Assembly (NCBI GenBank): GCA_033980235.1
Contig: CM067062.1
Location: 9,761,027 to 9,825,026, forward strand
Direction: 5' to 3'
Origin: Diadema setosum
Taxonomy: Eukaryota; Echinodermata; Echinoidea; Diadematoida; Diadematidae
DNA: 64,000 bases
This document shows positions 23,090 to 36,408 of the stretch, piece by piece. The position numbers were made by a program, and so were the translations under genes. The first letter of the stretch is position 1, and every line of letters begins with the position of its first letter. Below the pieces are notes generated by a model, which saw only the letters and a program-made list of their open reading frames with translations, made no database searches and was not told the DNA's origin.

Positions 23090-24040
23090 ATCAGGGTGAT
23101 CCCTGACCAGATTTGGGGGTTTTACGATGATTTCTGATTTCAAGGAGGCGCTGCTAGCACAAAAGCAAGTACACCAGAAACCCCCATTTTTACAATCTAT
23201 TGTTCTGCATTAAGTAACCCTTCTTCTAAAATTATTTTGATCAAGATTCATGAAAATGACATGGGGTTTGAATGTACAGCATTACATTCATGAACTCCAC
23301 CTAATGAGGGAACCCATAGCAGGATAGGTTTATAACCAGATTTTTGGGTCCTAGGATGATTTCTATCGCCTTGTACAATTTGGTCAAGTTTCGTGAAAAT
23401 GACATGGGTTTTGAATATTATATTATGTTATATTATGTTCCTGACCAGATTTTGGGAACTGAGGATGATATATGTCGCATGGGGGCGCTGCTAGCACAAA
23501 AACAAGCACATGAACCCCCACTTTTTATTGTTTTTCTGGCATTAATAAGCCTTCTTCTACAATCAAATTACATGGCTTTTGAATGTATAGCATAAGTTTT
23601 ATGAACCTTGTCCTTTAGCTCACCCTTAGCAGAAAACGTCCCTGACAAGGATTTGAGAAATTTCGGTGTTTTTTTGCCGTTTGAGGGCGCTCTTGCTCAA
23701 GAATGAGGGTGTAAACCCTAAAACCTTTTCCTCGTTTTGTGTACTTTTCTCTGCATTTCTTGCAAATTTAAAGAAAATTACGTGGATTTTGAAAAATTTA
23801 AAGGGATTTAACTCTGTCAAGGCAGATTTTGTTGCCATCACAGTCATGATCTTGATCCTGTTACGCTATCATTTTGGTAATGGACGGCAGATTGTCATAT
23901 TCTTGAAAGTCCCGTAGAAGAAAAACAAGCACATGAACCTATGGTTTTATTTACATATTTGGATTTCGGATGAGTCAAAGTTATGGTATGGAAAATTTGA
24001 AGAAAATGACATGAACTTCACTTTAACTGAGGAACGTCCT
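23090..24040. repeat. Degenerate tandem repeat, ~300 bp period
   Basis: Three to four diverged units share TGACCAGATTT, GATGATTTCT, GGCGCTGCTAGCACAAAA, and TGAAAATGACATGG..TTTTGAA blocks (near 23100, 23335, 23450, 23640). Spacing is irregular and some units are partial. Confidence 0.7.
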
Positions 24041-24106
24041 TAAGTAGACTATTAAAGGAATTGAGCAGCCGAGACTATGCAATCAGGAAATTTAATGTTA
24101 TATGTT

Positions 24107-24176
<70 letters not shown>

Positions 24177-24530
24177 CAATAATGCTGGCATTGGTGAAAT
24201 TGACTCCTCTGACAGCTAGTAAGGACATTATTTAATAAACCTAGTAGTATCTTCCAGAGCCCAATAATTAGATATCAGCACGGTTATCTCTTCCCCGGCA
24301 CTGAGGTCATTACCGAAAGAAAAAGCAACAGTATATACAATAGCAAGTAAACATGAACTCATAAAATACAATTCCTGTTGCGCAGTTTCCTTCAGAGCTC
24401 GGAGCAGTACACTTTAAAAGAATATAGTTTGCATCGCCATATGAACATCGTTTATAGAATGGAACCTCGTCTTAAAAATGTTGGGTATATTAGGTCCCAG
24501 CTGTTATCATACTTTTTACTATTATTTTAA
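24040..24530. repeat. Paralogous copy of sequence at 2823-3500
   Basis: Shares GAGCAGCC..ACTATGCAATCAGGAAAT, CACTGAGGTC, AACATGAACTCAT, GCGCAGTTTCC and GGTCCCAGCTGTTATCATA in the same order, with a (TA)n tract in each. The 200 bp hairpin of the first copy is absent here. Confidence 0.7.
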
Positions 24531-26040
24531 GGAGGGACAGGCCTTGACCGTTTAGGGCAACGTATCTCCGTGTTATGACAAAGCGCAATGTTACTACATT
24601 ATTCTCAATGCAAGCAGGGATCTATAGCTCCATAGGCCTGCAGACGATGGCCCAAAAGTGGCTTAAAAAAGGCTCAACCAGCAACTATCTTATAACAAGC
24701 AAATTTTAACTTTTTCAAAAAGTATACGTCCTGACAATATCCCACATGAAATTTACACAGAAAATCTAATCAGGAACATGCTCAAATGGCGTCATCAAAA
24801 TGGCGTCTTAAGAACTGCAATTTTGCTCGAGTAATTTTCACTTCGACATCTCTAATATTAAAAATGGAATATTTCGGAAAGGAAGTGATTCCAGCTATAG
24901 TAATGTGATGCTATTTCTCATGTAGCTCAGATCATCAGCCATCAAGTATGCTCATTTTCAGTTGAGCTAGTGAGTTGTACGCATACCAATAGCGTTTCTA
25001 TAGCAACATTACACTGACGCAGTAGAAATAAACAAAAATTCCATCATAATTGTCATTTCATTTGTTGAAATATAATAACAATGTCTAAATATATGTTTTT
25101 TTATGCGTCTTGTTGGTTTCAGCGAAGTGCCAAACCAATTTCCGTCTTAATCATGTGTTGATATTGGGGAAATATAGTCATTTCCATGGTAACTCTATCA
25201 TGAAAAAAAAAATTAATGAGAAAATGTAATTCTTTCTAGGCAAATAGTTATAAATTAAGCTTAATAACTTTCAAATAAGTAGGTGCCCAATAAAAATATT
25301 CAATAAATGCCCAATAAAAATATTCAGTCACTAGATGACTCAACTCATTGTAAGGGTAACCATGGTCACCAAATGCTAATGTTTCCATGGCAACGACAAA
25401 GAGCTTGGGAAACAGGTTCGGGCAATGGAATGGGAGTACAATATCAATATATCGGTCAAGTGTCATTTTGCTTGTGTATTCTATTTATTAAAATATATCA
25501 ATATGGATGTCACACTTGAGGTAAAGAACTCTATGTGACGATCATGTGCATACTCCGCCTGGTGAGCACTCAGCCTGATCTTGTCTCTCCTAGGGACAGG
25601 GCCATGCAGCTGCAAGGTCAGGTGCGCAATACAGTGGTGATACCTTTGTTTGCCTTTCCATACAGTGTAGACATACAGTGCAGCCATGTCATTGTCATTA
25701 TTCTAGTGACCCTTTTTCAGCTACTGACTGTGCAGTCATAGCCATTGACATCACATACATCCCTTCTCCATGTTCTCAGCTATATTGTGTTGTTTCTGAT
25801 TTGATGCCAAAAAAATGAAACACCAACCAGCAATCTAAGTGGTATCTCCTAGTATCCTTAGTAAGTTAATCATAATCCATAATACTTTCAATAAATCATT
25901 AATGTAACTCCAAATATTTCCAATTGATTTTTCCTGTTAAATCATAGAAGGCTGGAAAGTTTTTTTTTTCCACCAAGGACAAATGTTTTGCAACATAACC
26001 GTTTTTACGAGCACCCTGGTTGCTAACTAACCTCATCTCT
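24531..26040. other. Gene-free stretch
   Basis: Mostly low-copy AT-rich DNA. GCCCAATAAAAATATTCA occurs twice in tandem at about 25287-25326. No gene supported. Confidence 0.5.
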
Positions 26041-26044
26041 ATTT

Positions 26045-26297
26045 TCATTCATTTCATTTTATTATATTCTTCTCCTTTTTCCAACAGAACATAACACAGT
26101 ATAAATTAGGAATCATATCACAATCGTGTGCATACATCTTGCAAATGATATCAAATGATACAATAATAAAGTTACATGCATGTATACGCAAAAAAAAAAT
26201 ACAAGGTTATGTTTCAGTTGGAAAAAAAAAAGAACTGAGAGGTCCACTAAAAAGCAAGCTTGTAGATTGTGAACCCCTCAATTGTAATTCTCTGGCC
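26045..26297 (-). mobile_element. Retroposon 3' end, second copy
   Basis: The minus strand begins with the same CACAATCTACAAGC...TTTTTAGTGGACCTCTCAGTTC block as 5411-5460 and ends in an AATAAAATGAAATGAATGA tail. Confidence 0.65.
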
Positions 26298-26557
26298 GTT
26301 GTAATATAGTTATGTTGTTTTGTTGTGCGTGTATGAATTATCTCACGTACCTCTATTTTCTTACAGTGACATGGATTGTAAAGCAAGACCTTAGGTTTAC
26401 AATTTATATGTTATTCTTTCTTCCATACAACATCCACGTGACTCCCCTTGTATCGTCAAATTGTTCTTAATAATGATAATAATAATTATAATAATAAAAG
26501 TAATAATAATAATAAAAGTAATATTAATGATAATAATTATTATTTATATGTGGAACA

Positions 26558-26635
26558 TTAAGGGGAATCTTTTGTCTTCTCTCATTGTTCGAGAGAGCGA
26601 ATGATTCCCCTTATAGCAGTCTCGATTCCCCTTAA
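26558..26635. mobile_element. 78 bp TTAA-bounded micro-element
   Basis: TTAAGGGGAATC at the left, GATTCCCCTTAA at the right, with an extra internal ATTCCCCTTA. Same ends as 4378-4421. Confidence 0.6.
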
Positions 26636-27660
26636 CGTTAACTCTCTATTGTGACGGAATAAACCTCATTGTTTGAGTTCCCCCTTAGTCACATATAGTA
26701 GTATAACAATGATAATGATAATAATAATAATAATGATAATAATATAACCTGCCATTTACAATAAAGATGTGACCAAAAAAGTAAACTCAGAGTACATTTT
26801 GTGTTTTTCCTCTTTCCTTATAATGTTTCAAGAGACAATAAAAGTATAGATCATACTTCAAAAGAGAAGAGGATAAATTAATGAAATAACTTGACAAAGA
26901 GAATGAGGAAAACATGGAAGAGATAGCTAGAAAGAGAGAGGGAGAGAGAAGTGCAATAAAGATAAGAGCAAAACTGAGAACGAAAACAAGCCATAAAATA
27001 TAACAAGGGAAAGAACAAAAAAAAAAGGAGAAAGAGGAAATAGCAAGAAAAAGAGAAGAGAAGAAACAAATAAAAGGAAAATATGTGAAGAGGAGAAAAA
27101 TGAAGAGCCATAGAAAAGGACTTGGGTCAGAACTTAAACAATTGACACAGCGGCTTAGAATTCTCTTCCTAAAATATGACAAAAAATTTACATATTGGAT
27201 AGACAGGTTATATAATCAGCTGGTTGTACGTATAAATGACAGTTGATTCATTATTCGGTGGAGAGAAAATTTCCCAGCATGGATATTGTAAATGTTTGCT
27301 AATCAAAAAATTGGCTTTAGATATAATGTTGCTTCAGATGCTGACAAGTTTGGTAAATTTTAAGTATGAGATTAAACATTATATCTAATTGTTTTGTAGA
27401 CTTTTATCATAGCATACAGTTGGCCACATCCTCCGGTCTCCCCATTCCAGAACTCTTACCTCCAACATGTAAACAAATGCCATACATGTTCTAAATATTT
27501 TGCTACGTACTTTTCTACCGTGTGAGCACAATATATAATTTTTTTATATATGTATTAATTTTCTGTGCAGCTTCATGTAAGACAGATGAACAATACAATC
27601 ATCCTTGCTTAGAATAATGAATTACTAGTAGGTGTAAGGTGGGTATCATGTAATGTATAT
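26636..27660. other. Low-complexity and unique gene-free DNA
   Basis: (AAT/GAT)n tracts at 26460-26540 and 26700-26745 and a purine-rich stretch at about 26875-27120. The frames it opens are low-complexity artefacts. Confidence 0.6.
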
Positions 27661-27661
27661 A

Positions 27662-28228
27662 CAGTCAAACCTGCCTTAGCGGCCACCTCTCTATAGCGGC
27701 CACCTGTCTATAGCGGCCACTGAAAAATCCCCCCGAGAGAAAAGCCATGTTAAAGACCCTGTGTATAGCGGCCACCTGTCTAACGCGGCCAGCGGCCACA
27801 AATTTTGTTTCCCGCGGTAGATTTTAACCTGTCTATAGCGGCCAAAAACCCGATGGAGCCGTAGCCGAGCTGATAATTCAGGGTGTTTTTCTGCTTTTTG
27901 TAGCTGTGCCAGTCATTTCTGGGCAACATTCAGTGATCGCCACCGTTGCATTCATCACTTATTCAGTCACAATAATGCACTAATTCATGACTGTGCACAT
28001 GCTACATCTAGTGTACTGTGCAACAATTTCATAAACACCGGCATTGTTCTATGCATGATACACACGTGTGCATACGTACACACATAAATGTACATGTATA
28101 TACAACGATGATACATGTACATGTAGGCAATGCACACAAAGTTGGATTACCTGTCTATAGCGGCCACCTGTCTATAACGGCCACTTTTTCCGTATCCCTT
28201 GGGTGGCCGCTATAGACAGGTTTGACTG
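27662..28228. mobile_element. TA-flanked MITE with GCGGCCAC repeats
   Basis: Ends CAGTCAAACCTG and CAGGTTTGACTG are flanked by TA, the Tc1/mariner target. Each end carries several direct copies of CTATAGCGGCCACCTGT: about six in the left ~190 bp and three, in both orientations, in the right ~80 bp. No transposase. Confidence 0.9.
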
Positions 28229-28608
28229 TATATTTGTTGTCCTTTTCTTTTTTTTTCAATTTGATGTTTGTCAAAGAACTGTATTATTTTCTTTGTTGTT
28301 CTGTCCAATTTTTGAAAGTCATATTTTTTCATTCTATTTTGCGATATATAATTTGACATTAACATTATGTCCTCTTCCTATTCCATGTTTCTTTTTGTAA
28401 TGTCATGGGAAAGATACATTCGTTTTTCTACAAAATTTGAATATCGCCAGTTACATTTTTGTTTTCCTACAAACTTGTCATTCAGGAATTTCTTCATATC
28501 ACTAGCGTAATTCCCGGAGAGGATGGGGGGAGGGGGGAGGGGGTATGCATCCCCCAAGTTTTGATTGGGGTGAGGATGGCCTGTACAAATATACCCCCCC
28601 CCCCCCCC

Positions 28609-28647
<39 letters not shown>

Positions 28648-29590
28648 ACACACTTTTTGATCAAAGATCTGGTATTTTGCAATGATTTTATATGCATTCT
28701 TTCTCAAATAGAAAATGATTCCATGTTATATCAATAGATTAAATGTAATTTCAATACAACTTAGACATTTTCAGGCTAATATCAAAATTCATATTCCGCG
28801 GCGCGCTCTGCGCGCCCAATCATATTTCAACATTAAAATCGTCAAATAGGCAAACTTTATTGGTTTTCGCGCTTCGCGTAAACATTATATACCTATAATA
28901 AAGGGCACGATAAGAGTAAAAAAAAAAAAAGTCATAATCTGAGCTAAGAGACCGTATTGGAGTGCATATCGCGCTCTCGGAGAGATCTGACAAGTTCCAA
29001 GGCGCACACTGGTATTTTTAATATATTGAATACATCACAGTATTACATGCAGGGATAACTGCGCCGTCACCTCCACGAACTTGTTTTGACAAAAGCTGTA
29101 AAATTACAAAGCCTCAGCATTTTTAATGATATTGTTTGTAGAAAGATTTTGCTTGTGAGAGTATATCCCGCTCTCTTTCTAGCTTTGAAAATATTGTATT
29201 GAGGAAAGATCTATAATCACGTTTTGATATGCTGCTCATTTGGAAAGTTTCCAAAACAATAATTTTTTTTTATGTTGTCTCAGAAAAATAGTAAAGAAGA
29301 AAATTTACATTCTCAGGAGCTTGCTGTCTTTGCTAGCTGGCATGCATTGAATAGAAAATATATGGAGCAAAAAAAAAAAAAAAAAAAAAAAAAACAATAA
29401 CCATGCCTTCCTCGGACCTTTCCTCTTCTCGTCAGTCATGATTGTTTTTGCAATTGTTAAGTCATTAGCAATGGCAATTAATACGATATTATTTTTGAAA
29501 CTGAGATACTGAAGTTAACTGACAACAATTCCCAACTTTACCATGACATGAACAATATATCTCTGCATGGGGCGCTCGCTTGCCGCGTTG
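28229..29590. other. Gene-free stretch with microsatellites
   Basis: Poly-C then (CA)n at 28596-28652, poly-A at 29370-29394. The block GCGGCGCGCTCTGCGCGCC near 28799 is an isolated GC-rich palindromic segment. No gene. Confidence 0.5.
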
Positions 29591-29597
29591 CTCGTGA

Positions 29598-29608
29598 TAT
29601 ATATATAA

Positions 29609-29704
<96 letters not shown>

Positions 29705-29740
29705 GTGTGTGTGTGTGTGTGTATGTGTGTGTGTGTGTGT
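29598..29740. repeat. Compound (TA)n/(TG)n microsatellite
   Basis: About 100 bp of TA followed by about 40 bp of TG. Confidence 0.95.
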
Positions 29741-30752
29741 TCGCGAGAGTTCGGCGCTTGATTGTGATCATCCCCCCAACCTTCGGGATGGATTTACGCC
29801 ACTGCTTCGTATCTAATTGATTGGACACAAAATTTGAGAAAAACATTGTTTTCAGCATGAAGTTGCCATAGAAATGACCTAATTAGGGCTCAGATTCTTT
29901 GTAAAAGAAGTCACAAATGAGCCCAATTTTGCTTGAAGAAAGGCAGGAAATAAGAAATACATACACTAGCAACTTATCTCATGATTAATGTCAGTTGTAT
30001 AATGAACACTTGAGATATCCTAAGATTCCCATTCATTTTTCTGGTTTGGGGGGTGGCCATGTTGATCATTTGGGCATGTTCCCGAGCAGAACTTCTGGGT
30101 AAATTTTACTTGTGAGTTTGTTAACACATATACTTTTAAACAATTACACAATTTGTTTGTTATACGATAGTTGCCAGTTGACCCCCCAAATTCAGCCTCA
30201 ATCCGCTGGCCTACCATGATTTGTGCAAGCAAAACGCACTGTTGTCCCAGTAAAACAAATAAAGTTCGTGTCAATGCACTTTTTCTCTGAAGGAGAGTCG
30301 TATGATTTACAAAACGTGTCCACTATATGCCAGGCTTTGATCTAATGATTTGGAGATTTTTGTTGTTGTTGTTGTTCTGATTGCTAGAAAATGAAATCGA
30401 AACAACACGTATTTCCTCATTATAGTCGCCCATCAGTCAGACTCTACTGTCTTGCACGTAATTTGCGAGAAACAGTACGAGGAAATTGCCTTTGAATACT
30501 ATCTATACTCGACCACAGTCGAAGGTCAAATATGATATCAATGCCAAATTTGTAAAATACGTGACTATGGATTTGATGATCATTAGCGACAATCGATAGG
30601 TTGTCTCCTTTTCCATGTTTTCCCATTTAACAAAATTTTCATCGAACAAAAAGCAACTACAACCACCCCCGATGCCGCTATACTAGCCGATTGTTTAAAA
30701 AAAAAAATATTGCAAAGGATATAGATTTTTCTTCTCTTTTTGGTTTTATATC
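29741..30752. other. Gene-free stretch
   Basis: Low-copy sequence; nothing recognised. Confidence 0.45.
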
Positions 30753-31326
30753 TTAAAGGAAACCTAAACCCAAAGAGCGATGTAGATTGAGTGAAAGCAG
30801 TAACATTAGTAGGACACATCAGTGAAAGTTTGAGGAAAATCAGACAATCAATGCAAAAGTTATGAATTTTTAAAGTTTTGGTGTTGGAACCGCTGGATGA
30901 GGAGACTACTAAAGGTTATGACGTATGTGTGGACAACAATAACTATATATATAAAAAGAAATAAATAAATTCCACAAAAAATTCACTTTTCTAGCATAAT
31001 GAAAGAGCACTTGAAAACACGCTTTCAGAAAGCAGGGGGATGCTACCCTTAACATAATTATGTCAGTATCAAGTTGATGGAATGTGTAATTTTCATGAAA
31101 AATGATTTTTTTTTTTGGAATTTCCTTTATAATATTCTTTTTATATTGTTGCCCACACGTGACGCCTAACCTCTAGTAGTCTCCTCATCCAGTGGTTCCA
31201 ACACCAAAACTTTAAAAATTCATAGCATTTGCATCGATTGTCCGATTTTTCTCAAACTTTCACTAATTCTAATGTTGCTGCTTTCACTTAATCCACATTT
31301 TTCTCTTTGGGTTTGGGTTTCCTTAA
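30753..31326. mobile_element. TTAA MITE family C, complete copy
   Basis: 574 bp bounded by TTAA; ends AAAGGAAACCTAAACCCAAAG and TTTGGGTTTGGGTTTCCTT. The subterminal region (GATTGAGTGAAAGCAG, AGGACACATCAGTGAAAG) is clearly related to family B although the termini differ. Confidence 0.9.
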
Positions 31327-31372
31327 AAAAAAATAACGACCTCATTACAAAGTAGCGTGTAGTTGATCACCA

Positions 31373-31540
31373 GGGCCACATTTCATATAAAAGTTGTAAT
31401 GATAGTGACTTTTGCTGGAATGGCAATTGTCATGGTAAAGACAAGAATCCAGCTTTCCAACTGGTTGTTGCTTTGGGAGTTGCCCTAACTATAAAAATAG
31501 CAAGAGTTGCTATCGTAGCATCTTTAATAAAATGGGGCCC
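31373..31540. mobile_element. GGGCC..TTTTAT MITE, copy
   Basis: Inverted ends GGGCCACATTTCATA and AAAATGGGGCCC. Inner matches GCTGGAATGGCAA and GCAAGAGTTGC. Same family as 59037-59190 and more distantly 54570-54699. Confidence 0.75.
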
Positions 31541-31721
31541 TGTGAAGACTCATAGGCTCGCAATAACTCATCAAACTAATCATGAATCGAAAGTTTTATA
31601 CATTATCTTTTTTTATTTTTTTTTCTCCACGAACACTATGCTCACCTCTTGACGCCCATTTCACACAAGTTTTATTATCTGAATATTCGACAATTATACA
31701 CTATATGCTATCATTGACGAT

Positions 31722-32289
31722 TTAAAGGACAAGTTCACCTTCATAGACATGTGGATTGAGTGAATGCAGCAATATTAATAGAACACATCAGCAAGAGTTT
31801 GAGGAAAATTGGACAATCCATTTAAAAGTTATGAATATTTGAAGTTTCTGCTTAGTCACTGCTGGATGAGAAGACTACTACAGCTTGTGATGTCACATGT
31901 GTACAACTATATAAAGAAAATATAAGGAAAATTCATAATATTTTCACTTTTCTAGCGTAATAAAAGAACACTTGACTTCCCTCTTTCAGAAGGCAAGGGG
32001 AATAATATTACCCTTAACATACGTCAGTGATGAGTCGAAGAAATGTGCGCTTTTTTCAAAAAGTAACATTTTGTAAAATTCTATTTATGTTTTCCTTATA
32101 ACGTTGTACGCATGTGACATCATACACTCTAGTAGTCTTCTCATCCAGCAGTGACTGTTGAAATAGTTTAAAAATTCATAACTTGAACAGAATATCCGAT
32201 TTCCCCCAAACTTTCACTGATGTGTTCTACAAATAATATAGCTGCGTTCACTAAATCCACATGTATATGAAGGTGGACTTGTCCTTTAA
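31722..32289. mobile_element. TTAA MITE family B copy 3
   Basis: 568 bp, TTAA-bounded, near-collinear with the copy at 13708-14273. Confidence 0.9.
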
Positions 32290-32639
32290 TTTCGCGTTTC
32301 ACACACTTTCACTTTGAATTTAATAATATTTATTATCCTTTTCACTGGGGGAAGGGGAGGGGCAATGAAATAATTAGAGAAACCTTTGAAGTCCCAGAAA
32401 CAAAAGAAAACTAGATATATCGCTACGGCGACTGATATGCCTCCGCCATAATTCATGGTTCTCCTAATAGGTCTATAGTACAATGTCTTGACAATGTGTG
32501 ATGACAGTTTCACACAATTGGCAAAATATTAAAATGACAGGTTTGCCACAAATGTGCTGAATGTTCACTTTCCTAGAACTAGGTTCAATTGGATGAATGA
32601 TTAAAATGTCAGAGTGCAGGTATTTGGGGAACTGATGAT

Positions 32640-33400
32640 TTTTACTTGACTTTTGACCCTTTTATAAGTTTATGCATTGAGTAATTTTCAAGGTATTGAG
32701 AAAAAGTATGATTCAGTATTAAATGGGAAAATAGCATTATCTAAACCTGGCCTTTGACCTTTGACCTCACAGTTCCAAAGAGAATCACTGTTAGGTTGAA
32801 CATGCATAAATATGTAAGTTTCATGATGATATCTCGAGTTACTTTTGAGATATGGAGGAAAAAGTGCAATTCAGCACTTTCACTTGAGCTTTGACCTTTT
32901 GACCTTTGACCTTTTGGCAAGAAACTTCCCACAGAATATATATTAGGTAATACATGCATACATCAAGTTAAAAAAAACAAACAAAAAACCTTCAGGCATT
33001 GCATAAATATAAGGAAAGTAGTGATATTTTGAGGAGTTGACCTTGACCTTTAACCCCTTGACCTTTGAACCATGACCCCCAACTTCCCTAGATAATCACT
33101 GCCCATTGGAACAAGCATATTAAAGTTCCATGAAGATACCTTGAATCATTTGCGAGATATGGAGAAAAACATGAATTTTCAACCTTTTTTTTTCACAAAA
33201 TAACCTGTGACCTTTGACCTTTGACCCCGTGAACCTAAAATCCAAACAAAGTATTATCCCCCGGGATATACCCTCATACCAAGTTTGATGTAAAACCACC
33301 ACACGGTTCTTGAGATATCGACAAAAACAAAACGGGACGGACGGACGGACGGACGACCCGAAAACATAATGCCTCCGGCCACTTCGTTGGCGGAGGCATA
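32640..33400. repeat. GACCTTTGACC-rich interspersed repeat with (GGAC)n
   Basis: Several diverged ~150 bp sub-units each contain TGACCTTTGACC and a TTGAGATAT/GAGATATGGA block. The right end has (GGAC)n followed by a hairpin, AATGCCTCCGGC pairing with GGCGGAGGCAT at about 33369-33400. Family unnamed here. Confidence 0.7.
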
Positions 33401-33483
33401 AAAATATGATTGTTAAATCACTCGACAGAAACAACAAATTAACCATAATGATAACACAGAGACACGCACACACACACACACAC

Positions 33484-33541
<58 letters not shown>

Positions 33542-33551
33542 ACACTATATA

Positions 33552-34531
33552 GACACTCAGCAAGAATAGAAAGTAAACACTTTTTTGAGTTCATAATTTT
33601 CAGAAGACTTTGATGAAAATCAATGTATCATGTATCATATCAAAGGTAATTTAATTGGCTATTGACCTAGTAGGTCAATATAAACGGAAGCTTTATGCAT
33701 GAGTGAACACGTTTGTTTTTGCTCTCCAAGGCACAAAAGTAAAAATTGCAAGAATTGACATATTGTCTTTCATTGGCAAATGCCCTTTAAGATACTCAAT
33801 GATAACAAAAGACCAGCTTAACACGAGAGACATGAATGAAATAGCAAAATAAGTTTTTGTTCTCTTTATCTCTTTATAACCTCAAACAAAATCAAAGTGG
33901 GAAACTTCGGGGGGGGGGGGGAATAGGAATTTTCTGTCTACTCAACTTCAAATGACATAGGGAGTAAGGGCACAAAGATGATTAAATGAACAGAATATCT
34001 TTATTTCATTCATTCTATTTAGTAATTAAGAATTCATGAGACAAAGTCCAGAACCAAATATAATTTACAATTTTCCTAAATATTTTGAAAAATCAATTCA
34101 AAATCATACCATTTTTGTTGATATTGCTTCTTCTCTCCTATGGATTGGACAGGAAATTCTTCATTTTCCTCCATTATTTAGCCTTTAATGATCTTTTGTG
34201 CTTCAAATATATTATAGAGAGCATAGAAACATTTTTGCAACTGAATTCATGTTTTTTTATTGTTCAATTTTCCTTTTGTTCTTATTGTTACATGGAAGAG
34301 CATATACAAATGAATGACAACTCGCTCATTTTTGCAATTTTACTTTTGTGCCTTGGAAGAGAAAAACAAAGGTGTTCACTCATGCATAAAGTTTCCCGTT
34401 TTATTGACTAACCAAGTTGATAGCCAATTGAATTACCTTTCAGATGGTATATATACTACCTAACATTTAGCCAAAAATTTTATGAGAAATATAAACTTGA
34501 AAAAGTGTTTACTTTCTTTTTTTGCTGAGTG
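33552..34531. mobile_element. TA-flanked transposon with CACTCAGC ends
   Basis: Left end CACTCAGCAAGAATAGAAAG and right end TTCTTTTTTTGCTGAGTG, with mirrored GTAAACACTTTTT and AAAGGTAAT..AATTGGCTA blocks. TA dinucleotides flank, as for Tc1/mariner. The open frame at 34085-34411 inside is AT-driven and has no transposase motif. Confidence 0.8.
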
Positions 34532-35170
34532 TATATACAGTGTATATATATATAAAGTAGGCCTACATATGAATCAAGTGTTTTAAGTGGGTAGGCCTAC
34601 ATACATAGTATTTCAAATATTTTCTTAGATGGACCTTAAAAGAAGAGAAGTGAAGTACACTGCTTTAGTTGACAGGTTAGGTCAGGTCTGTAATGTCTGA
34701 TTGATTTCTGGGCTAAAACAGTTTGGGGTTCACAAGGTGATAATCTGTCGAATGGGGGGGGGGGGGTTGATATGTGTGCACATTCAAATTGTGAAATACA
34801 TGTATATTGTGGAATGAGGGAAGTTGATGTGCTGTGTATGTACATAAATATGCCCATTTGCAGAATGTGAATATCTGAAGCTTCAAGGCACTTAAGTGAA
34901 TCTTGAATCTTGAATATGTGTACATTCAACAGTCACTGTATTTATATACCTATCAGGGCTCCACACTAAATTTCTCTAGTGGCCCACAATCTTTAAATTT
35001 GAAATTAGGGTGGCCTGAAAAAAGAAATGTAGTCGCCAAAATGAAAGGAAACATAACAATCCAATTTGAATCCTATAGTTGCCTGATTGAGTTCCCAAAA
35101 AGTAATTGTTCTGGAAGGGCCAGATATCAATTGTATACTTGCACACTGTGTGTATATATATATATATACA

Positions 35171-35201
<31 letters not shown>

Positions 35202-36144
35202 CTTGTACTTATCCATGCATTACATTGGATCTCTTGGATGTAAAGCTACTTGAGATGATTGATATGGTATGCATAAGCAGCATTGATTCGACTGCACATG
35301 ATATCATTCAGAATTAAAGATTGTTGGTCACTCAGAGTTCATTCATATGTGTTCACCATTGCTTCATCAAAGAATAAAACACGCAAGAAATCAGAATATG
35401 CCAGATGTTTGTACATTGTACAGTGTACTGGTACACTGTAAAGTTTTTATTAATTTCCTCAATATGTACAATTTTAATACAGAAAAATCAAAAGACTTGA
35501 GCATATTTCTCCTAAACTTCATGCATCAAACATTGCGCATGACAGATTATTTCATTGCCCCTATTTACTAGGTTTTTTATTTGAAACAGCGTGTCAAACC
35601 TCTCAGAAAGAGCTTTTTACACAGTGTCAGTGTATCATTTCACCTCATAAAATCACATTGCTTTTTAAGGCCCAGTAGAATGGAGACACCACGGAGTGGG
35701 AACGGTGGCTTGGCTCAGACACAATGTATACAACTCGAACTGCACTTGAGAATCTCATTAATAAATTGTGTACAGCTTCATCTATATGATCTCTATGTAT
35801 GTGGTAAGTACAATGTACACTCACAGCCAAAGAATCTGGACTGGATTTAACTACATAGATTGTTACAGTAAGTGTAGGCTTCAATGCACATATTCACTGA
35901 CGGGCACTTTTCCTGGTCTTTACGTATGTGCCCGATGGTCAGCAAATGAAGAGTGATTCAGTGGGACGACCCATGTTTTCCCACGCTACCAGGTCTTTAA
36001 CTTGAGTAGACTGCAGATCACGCAAGTCAACAATACACTGACCTATGGCAGTTTTATGATAAAGCACGGGCAATCAAAGATGTTGAGTCAACCATGGGAA
36101 AAATGTACTAAAGACTGGAAATTTCTAGCCCTACGAAATGCAAC
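34532..36144. other. Gene-free stretch
   Basis: (TA)n at 35153-35201 and otherwise low-copy DNA. No gene supported. Confidence 0.45.
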
Positions 36145-36408
36145 TACAGTCAACCTCACCTAGGTTGACCTCTTTCAAGTTGAAAAATCAGCTAAGTCAA
36201 AGAAAAAAAAAAATCTACCAAAAAGACATTAACGTGCTGCTTCTCTTGCATGAGTCAAAGTTCATGGAAGTTGAGGGAATTATTATATCTCTCCCAATGA
36301 ATTTGACGTGGGGAAGGCTGGCATAAAAATCTATCAAAGAGAAATTAAACATCTGCGACATTTTTCTGGGGTCAACAAGTGATGTGTAGATTTCCTCATG
36401 GTATATCT

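Noticed and set aside
34085..34411. 108-codon plus-strand frame as a transposase
   Set aside because: AT-driven, Phe/Leu/Ile-rich, no DDE/D motif or helix-turn-helix, and shorter than any transposase domain.
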